Below are positions 60,237 to 64,000 of a stretch of DNA of 64,000 bases, piece by piece. The stretch is from Parafrankia elaeagni (GTDB lineage Bacteria > Actinomycetota > Actinomycetes > Frankiales > Frankiaceae). The position numbers and the translations under genes were made by a program. How positions within the stretch are numbered: the first letter of the stretch is position 1; the number at the start of each line of letters is the position of its first letter. Where the stretch lies: NCBI RefSeq assembly GCF_000374165.1, contig NZ_KB893726.1:17650-81649 (forward strand), read 5' to 3'. The notes under the pieces are model-generated. The model searched no databases, was not told where the DNA came from, and was given only the letters and a program-made list of their open reading frames with translations.

Positions 60237-61031
60237 TCAGACGGTGACCATTTCGCCGGCCCCGGCGTGGTCTTCGCCTCCGCCGCGGTCGTCGGCGGCC
60301 GGGTCGGAGACCACAAGGAGGTAGTCGACGCTGGTGGCGAAGTCGAGGGAGCTGCCGCGGACGGAGAGGGTGTGCTGGCCAGGCGCCAGCGGTGGCAGCT
60401 GCACCCACAGGCCGCAGCCGTAGCCCTGGAAGGTCCCGGCGTCACCGGTGACGGGGTTGCCCGCCACCCCCCGGTAGGTGATCGATGTCGGCGGGAAGAC
60501 CTCGGCCTGTAGGGGAGAGCCGTCCAGCTCGGCGCCTCCGGCCGCGTCTGCCATCAGCGCGGTGCAGTCGGCGGGGTCCTGCGCGACCAGGTTGACGAGT
60601 GGGACGACCACCGGTCGCTCGGTGGGCAGCACGCACTGGCGGGCGGTGTAACCGCCGAACGTGCCGGCGAGGAACCAAACGTCCGCCGGCTGGCCGACCG
60701 CGCACGCGTGGCCGTCCGGATCCTCGACCGGATTGTCAGCACCGACGGCGGAGGCCGCCCAGGTCCACCACCGCGACTGCAGATCCGCCGGCGCGAGCGC
60801 CCGCTCTTCCACCGGGGACTCGACCAGGCGCTCTGTCGGAGACGTCGCCGGGGCGAGGGCCTCCGGGGCCGTCCCGGTGCTGAGGCCGTCGCCGCCGGCG
60901 GGGGCGCAGCTGCCGGCGAGCGGTACCGCCACGAGGACGGCCACAACAGCCGGCGGGGCCCATCGGCGGGCACTGACGGAAACGGCGCCGCGCCCGCTGC
61001 TGCGTCGTCGTACTGCCTGGGGCACAGTCAC
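60237..61031 (-). CDS. Probable lipoprotein of unknown function
   Basis: A 264-residue exported protein: an Arg-rich start, a hydrophobic helix (PPAVVAVLVAVPLAGSC) ending in a lipobox-like LAGSC, and then a Thr/Ala/Pro linker. The mature part (RWWTWAASAVGADNPVEDPD, VWFLAGTFGGYTARQCVLPT, NLVAQDPADCTALMADAAGG, TFQGYGCGLWVQLPPLAPGQ, HTLSVRGSSLDFATSVDYLL) has paired Cys, likely disulfides, and an Asp/Gly-rich tail. No family recognised. ATG 61031 is used. Convergent with the SRPBCC gene. Confidence 0.8.
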   Translation of the reverse strand: MTVPQAVRRRSSGRGAVSVSARRWAPPAVVAVLVAVPLAGSCAPAGGDGLSTGTAPEALAPATSPTERLVESPVEERALAPADLQSRWWTWAASAVGADNPVEDPDGHACAVGQPADVWFLAGTFGGYTARQCVLPTERPVVVPLVNLVAQDPADCTALMADAAGGAELDGSPLQAEVFPPTSITYRGVAGNPVTGDAGTFQGYGCGLWVQLPPLAPGQHTLSVRGSSLDFATSVDYLLVVSDPAADDRGGGEDHAGAGEMVTV

Positions 61032-61173
61032 TCCTCGGAACAGACAGCCCGCCGGTACAGGCGAGCCCGCCAGTATCCAGGTCCCGATTCGGCCAGGCGA
61101 TGGCGGTCCGGGAAACCTCCACCCTGTCGCCGAGAGCGGACCGAGAGCGGACCGGGCAGCGGACCGGGCAGAG

Positions 61174-61610
61174 TCAGAGGTTCTGGCCGCCGGAGAGCTC
61201 GATGCGGGTGCCGTTGGCCCAGGCGAAGCCGTCGGCGAGGATCAGCGGGACGGCGGCGCCGATGTCGTCCGGCTCGCCCGCCCGGCCGAGCGGGATCGCG
61301 CCGGCGACGGCCTCGTTGACCTGCTTGTTGTCGCGGACGAGGCCGCCGCCGAAGTCAGTGGCGATCGCGCCCGGCACCAGGACGTTGACCCGGATCCGGC
61401 GGTCGCCGAGCTCCGCGGCCTGGTAGCGGGTCAGCACCTCGACCGCGCCCTTGGCCGCCGCGTACGCGGCGTTGCCCGGATAGGTGAAACGGGCCAGGCC
61501 GGAGGACACGTTCAGGATGCGGCCGCCGTCAGCGAGCAGTGGCAGCAGTGCCTGGGTGAGGAAGAACGGTGCCTTGACGTGGACGTCGAAAAGCCCGTCG
61601 ACGTCTGCGC
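61174..61610 (-). pseudogene. Short-chain dehydrogenase, N-terminus deleted
   Basis: The last two thirds of an SDR: LFDVHVKAPFFLTQALLPLL, GGRILNVSSGLARFTYPGNA, AYAAAKGAVEVLTRYQAAEL (YxxxK as YAAAKG), IRVNVLVPGAIATDFGGGLV, PLGRAGEPDDIGAAVPLILA, ANGTRIELSGGQNL. The NAD-binding GxxxGIG start is missing. Upstream sequence switches at about 61600-61612 to an MmyB-like fragment of the opposite strand. The frame has no start of its own. Confidence 0.85.
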
Positions 61611-61815
61611 CCGCCACGAGGTGGCCGTCCGGCGGGCCACCCGCAAGGTCATCCTGCACCCCGAGGTGGGCCGGCTCGACCTGGAGTGCGACGTCGTGAT
61701 CAGCCCGCCGTCCGGCCAGCGGCTGGTTCTCTTCCGTCCGCAACCGGGCTCCGGGACGGGTGAGCGGCTGGAGATGCTCGCCGTGCTGGGGACCCAGACC
61801 TTCTCCGAGCACTGA
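61600..61815 (+). pseudogene. XRE/MmyB-type regulator, C-terminal fragment
   Basis: Right-strand frame ARHEVAVRRATRKVILHPEV, GRLDLECDVVISPPSGQRLV, LFRPQPGSGTGERLEMLAVL, GTQTFSEH is the end of the MmyB-like ligand-binding domain seen after XRE helix-turn-helices. The DNA-binding start and about 200 residues are gone. It abuts the truncated SDR back to back, the divergent order normal for such regulator/SDR pairs. Confidence 0.75.
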
Positions 61816-61871
61816 TCCTGACGTTCTCGCCCCGCGTCCGTGGCAGGAGTGATCAGCCGAGGGCGCGGTCC

Positions 61872-61899
61872 ATTAAAGTTTGAGGGGTCAAACTTTAAT
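61872..61899. promoter_or_regulatory. Palindromic operator upstream of the Fic gene
   Basis: Arms ATTAAAGTTTGA and TCAAACTTTAAT (12 bp, perfect) around GGGG, ending 34 bases before the Fic start. A further CGTTAAAGG half-site follows at 61912-61920. AT-rich in a GC-rich window. Confidence 0.85.
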
Positions 61900-61933
61900 G
61901 AACTCCTTGATCGTTAAAGGTTGGAGGCGAGAT

Positions 61934-63271
61934 ATGGCCGGGTATGAGGCGAGGCGGTGGGAACCGGACCTCGGAGCTCCGGGGAGCCGTAATCGCCGTG
62001 GAGGTGCCTATCAGCTCTACGTACCCGATCCGCTGGTCGGTCGGGCGCTCACGGTCGACCCGGCCCTCGACGAGCGCTGCGCGGACGTCGAGACATCCGT
62101 CCGTGCCCTCGCGGGCAGCCCCGGCGTCGGCGGGCTGGAGGGGCTTGCCCGCTTCCTGCTGCGTTCCGAGGCACTCGCCTCGTCCAGGATCGAGGGCCTG
62201 CAGGTCTCGCCCCAGCAACTTGCGCTGGTCGAGCTGGCCGAGGCCGAGGGTCTGCCACTGAGGGGCTTCTCGGAGAACGCCCGGCTGGTCGCCAACAACC
62301 TCAGCGCCCTGCGGCAGGCAGGTGGTGCTCTCGTGGTCGCGCCGCGGGTGACATCCGACGGGATCGTCGGACTGCACAGCGCGCTTCTTCCTGACCTCGA
62401 TCCGCCCGGTATGCGGACTGTGCAGAACTGGATAGGAGGCGGCAGCTGGCATCCGTTGGATGCCGAGTTCGTGCCGCCGCCACACGATCTGGTTCCCGGC
62501 CTGCTCGATGATCTGGGTCGGTACGCGTCCGGAGCCGGTCACTCCGCCCTTGTTCAGGCAGCGCTCGTGCACGCCCAGTTCGAGACTGTTCACCCGTTCA
62601 TCGACGGCAACGGACGTGTCGGGCGTGCGCTGATCCACACCGTGCTCACGCGGAGAGGCCTGACCCGCGCCGGTGTGCTGCCGGTCAGTGTCATCCTGCT
62701 GACTCGTTCCGATGCGTACGTCGAGGGGCTGACCGCCTATCGCTACGACGGCGCTCCTGACTCCGCGGCGGCTCGGATCGGTATCAACGCCTGGCTCCGC
62801 GTCTTTCTGGACGCGGTCGATCTCGCGGTCGGGCAGGCCGCGGCCTTCAGCGCGGATGTGGCCGCCCTCGAACAGACCTGGGTCGACCGGGTCGCCCGCC
62901 AGCGGCAGGCGCTCGGGCGGGTCTCGCAGGTGCGGGCGGGTTCGGCCCTGCGCCGGATACTCGACATGCTCCCGGAGGTACCGGTCATGACTGCACGCAC
63001 GGTCGAGCGCGTCCTGGAGGTCTCCTTTCCGGCGGCCAGGTCCGCGCTGGAGGAACTCGTCGCGGCCGACGTCCTCGCGTCGCGGCAGGTTGAACGCAAC
63101 ACGACGGGTTACTTTGCGCGTGAGATCTTCGACCTGCTGTCCATCACGGAGAGGCGTCTCGCCAGCACTCGATGGGACACCCGCGAGGCGCCACCGCGAC
63201 GTCCGACCCCCGCGCTGCCTGCCACGAGCCGGCACGAGACGCCCGGAGCCGGCCTGCCCGTCGAGAACTGA
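61934..63271 (+). CDS. Fic-domain AMPylase with N-terminal inhibitory helix and C-terminal winged helix
   Basis: A 445-residue Fic protein. GGAGG precedes ATG 61934. The inhibitory motif S83-S-R-I-E87-G88 lies in LLRSEALASSRIEGLQVS; the Fic core has HPFIDGNGRVGR (residues 220-231) with catalytic His220. The region after residue 335 (RILDMLPEVPVMTARTVERV, LEVSFPAARSALEELVAADV, VERNTTGYFAREIFDLL) looks like a winged helix. Fic enzymes transfer AMP to target Ser/Thr/Tyr. The palindrome upstream is probably bound by its own winged helix. Confidence 0.92.
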   Translation: MAGYEARRWEPDLGAPGSRNRRGGAYQLYVPDPLVGRALTVDPALDERCADVETSVRALAGSPGVGGLEGLARFLLRSEALASSRIEGLQVSPQQLALVELAEAEGLPLRGFSENARLVANNLSALRQAGGALVVAPRVTSDGIVGLHSALLPDLDPPGMRTVQNWIGGGSWHPLDAEFVPPPHDLVPGLLDDLGRYASGAGHSALVQAALVHAQFETVHPFIDGNGRVGRALIHTVLTRRGLTRAGVLPVSVILLTRSDAYVEGLTAYRYDGAPDSAAARIGINAWLRVFLDAVDLAVGQAAAFSADVAALEQTWVDRVARQRQALGRVSQVRAGSALRRILDMLPEVPVMTARTVERVLEVSFPAARSALEELVAADVLASRQVERNTTGYFAREIFDLLSITERRLASTRWDTREAPPRRPTPALPATSRHETPGAGLPVEN

Positions 63272-63585
63272 GGAAGGTCGCGGCGGTAGTGGAAGGTCGT
63301 GCGTACCGCCCGGAAAGGCTCATACTGCTCCTGTCCGTTATTCGCGGAGATCTGAGTATCTTTTGGTCGGGTGGGCGGCGGGTGCGGCGTGGGCGACGAA
63401 GAATTTTCTGGACCCTGGGGGCCGGAATCCGTGACGCAGCCGGCGCGGCCGTGGGCGGCTCGTGGCGGGGTGCTCCCGGACAGGTGGGTGCCCTGCCACG
63501 GTCATCGCCCACTGTCCGGAAATATCGGGCGTCGGCGCGGGGTGGCGGGCGAAAGAACGTCGGAATGCAAGTCTTCATTATCGAA
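63272..63585. other. Gene-less region before the riboswitch leader
   Basis: No gene is seen. It holds an AT-richer patch near 63345-63420 and then the Crp-type site and leader listed below. Open frames here are shadows without family resemblance. Confidence 0.55.
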
Positions 63586-63601
63586 TGTGATGGCTGTCAC
63601 A
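63586..63601. promoter_or_regulatory. Crp/GlxR-type binding site
   Basis: TGTGA-TGGCTG-TCACA is the exact TGTGA-N6-TCACA consensus of cAMP-receptor proteins. Located about 290 bp before the final gene and just upstream of the riboswitch, a position typical of actinobacterial Rpf/cell-wall hydrolase genes. Confidence 0.75.
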
Positions 63602-63671
63602 ATCGCTTGGAGAATGTTTGCCGGTGGCGTGTAACGTCGTTGCCGTGCTTCCGACCTGGGGAGTACACGCC

Positions 63672-63857
63672 GGGTGGCACGCCGAATCCCGCCCCGCCCG
63701 GCGCACACCAGATCTGAGGGTGGGAGCGGGGGACCCAGTGTTCCCGGGCGTTCTTTCCGGACGTCCTCGGGGTGAAGCCGTCAGCGCTTTGTGGCGCGGA
63801 TACGTGTGTGCGGCCGGGCGATTCCCAGCCCGAACCCGACAGCTAACTTCGTAGGCG
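63672..63857 (+). promoter_or_regulatory. c-di-AMP (ydaO-yuaA type) riboswitch
   Basis: Conserved segments in order: GCCGAATCCCGCC (63681), GAGCGGGGGACCCA (about 63726-63739), CGGGGTGAAGCC (63769-63780), then CAGCCCGAACCCGACAGCTA and ACTTCGTAGGC (63827-63855). These are the ligand-binding and core elements of the ydaO riboswitch as found upstream of actinobacterial cell-wall hydrolase genes. Binding of c-di-AMP normally shuts expression off. Ends about 19 bases before the next start. Confidence 0.9.
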
Positions 63858-63875
63858 TGGGGAAGGACATTCATT

Positions 63876-64000
63876 TTGTCCGTTATGACTTCGGGTGCCC
63901 GTAAGAACCGTCGTTCGATCCGCCGTGGCCGCGCTCTGCTGGTCGCCCCGGTGCTGGCCGCGACGATCGGTGGCGGAATCGCGATGTCCCAGCCGGCCAG
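63876..64000 (+). CDS. Secreted protein, C-terminus outside window; Rpf- or NlpC/P60-like hydrolase expected
   Basis: The first 41 codons: from TTG 63876 (GGAAGGA nine bases upstream) or ATG 63885, MTSGARKNRRSIRRGRALLV then APVLAATIGGGIAMSQPA, an Arg-rich n-region and hydrophobic core of a signal peptide. The enzyme domain lies beyond the window. The Crp site and c-di-AMP riboswitch upstream are known from resuscitation-promoting-factor and endopeptidase genes, so a peptidoglycan hydrolase is the best inference. Confidence 0.7.
   Translation, partial: MSVMTSGARKNRRSIRRGRALLVAPVLAATIGGGIAMSQPA

Overview
The window is GC-rich, with strong G/C bias at third codon positions, frequent GTG/TTG starts and many 1-4 bp start/stop overlaps. 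Together with families such as DUF397 plus XRE pairs, Holin-X/DUF3618 pairs, a fused monooxygenase-truncated haemoglobin, a Nit1C-type cluster and a MoxR/SWIM/DUF5682/VWA operon, this points to a mycelial actinomycete, most likely Frankia-like. That assignment is inference; there is no rRNA or other phylogenetic marker here. I saw no tRNA, rRNA, CRISPR array, intact insertion sequence or prophage.

Layout. 0-4.2 kb: an SRPBCC fragment, a DUF4407 membrane protein, a DUF3618/Holin-X pair and an alpha/beta hydrolase. 4.4-12.6 kb: a leftward, translationally coupled cluster (Sll0783-like protein, radical SAM, GNAT-AIR synthase fusion, nitrilase, FAD oxidoreductase, glycosyltransferase, with an amidohydrolase upstream) matching the Nit1C / MSMEG_0565-0572 group. 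12.8-19.2 kb: a metallophosphoesterase, then a rightward sugar operon (DegT aminotransferase, epimerase, MGDG-synthase-like glycosyltransferase) and a DMT-type transporter. 19.3-22.8 kb: small genes, including an orphan RHH protein and a DUF397/XRE pair. 22.8-31.2 kb: a GT87 transferase, then regulator/enzyme pairs: MarR with epoxide hydrolase, HxlR facing the ABM-haemoglobin fusion, and LysR facing a siderophore-interacting protein.

31.2-36.3 kb holds two sigma-factor modules (a SigE-like ECF with a membrane partner, and ECF42 with its DGPF/YCII partner), a DHFR-like protein and a MerR regulator. 36.4-37.8 kb is a DUF1254 protein. 37.9-40.5 kb is a degenerate zone with remnants of an SDR, an alpha/beta hydrolase, an AAA/DUF4143 ATPase and an ABC ATPase. 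40.5-45.9 kb has a pRiA4b ORF-3-like protein, a HhH-GPD protein, a toxin-antitoxin-like pair (with a decayed toxin copy 2 kb away), exodeoxyribonuclease III and an anti-sigma-like ATPase with no sigma partner. 46.5-50.3 kb has an internally deleted drug exporter, a YiaAB protein and a two-component system.

50.4-58.7 kb is a tight operon SWIM - MoxR ATPase - DUF5682 - VWA, the most system-like unit of the window. 58.8-60.2 kb is an SRPBCC/ArsR/SRPBCC set with two ArsR-type operators. 61.2-61.8 kb shows one deletion that beheaded two divergent genes at once (SDR and MmyB-type regulator). A Fic AMPylase with a near-ideal palindromic operator follows. The window ends in the leader of a secreted protein, with a perfect Crp-type site and a c-di-AMP (ydaO-type) riboswitch, a layout typical of cell-wall hydrolase/Rpf genes.
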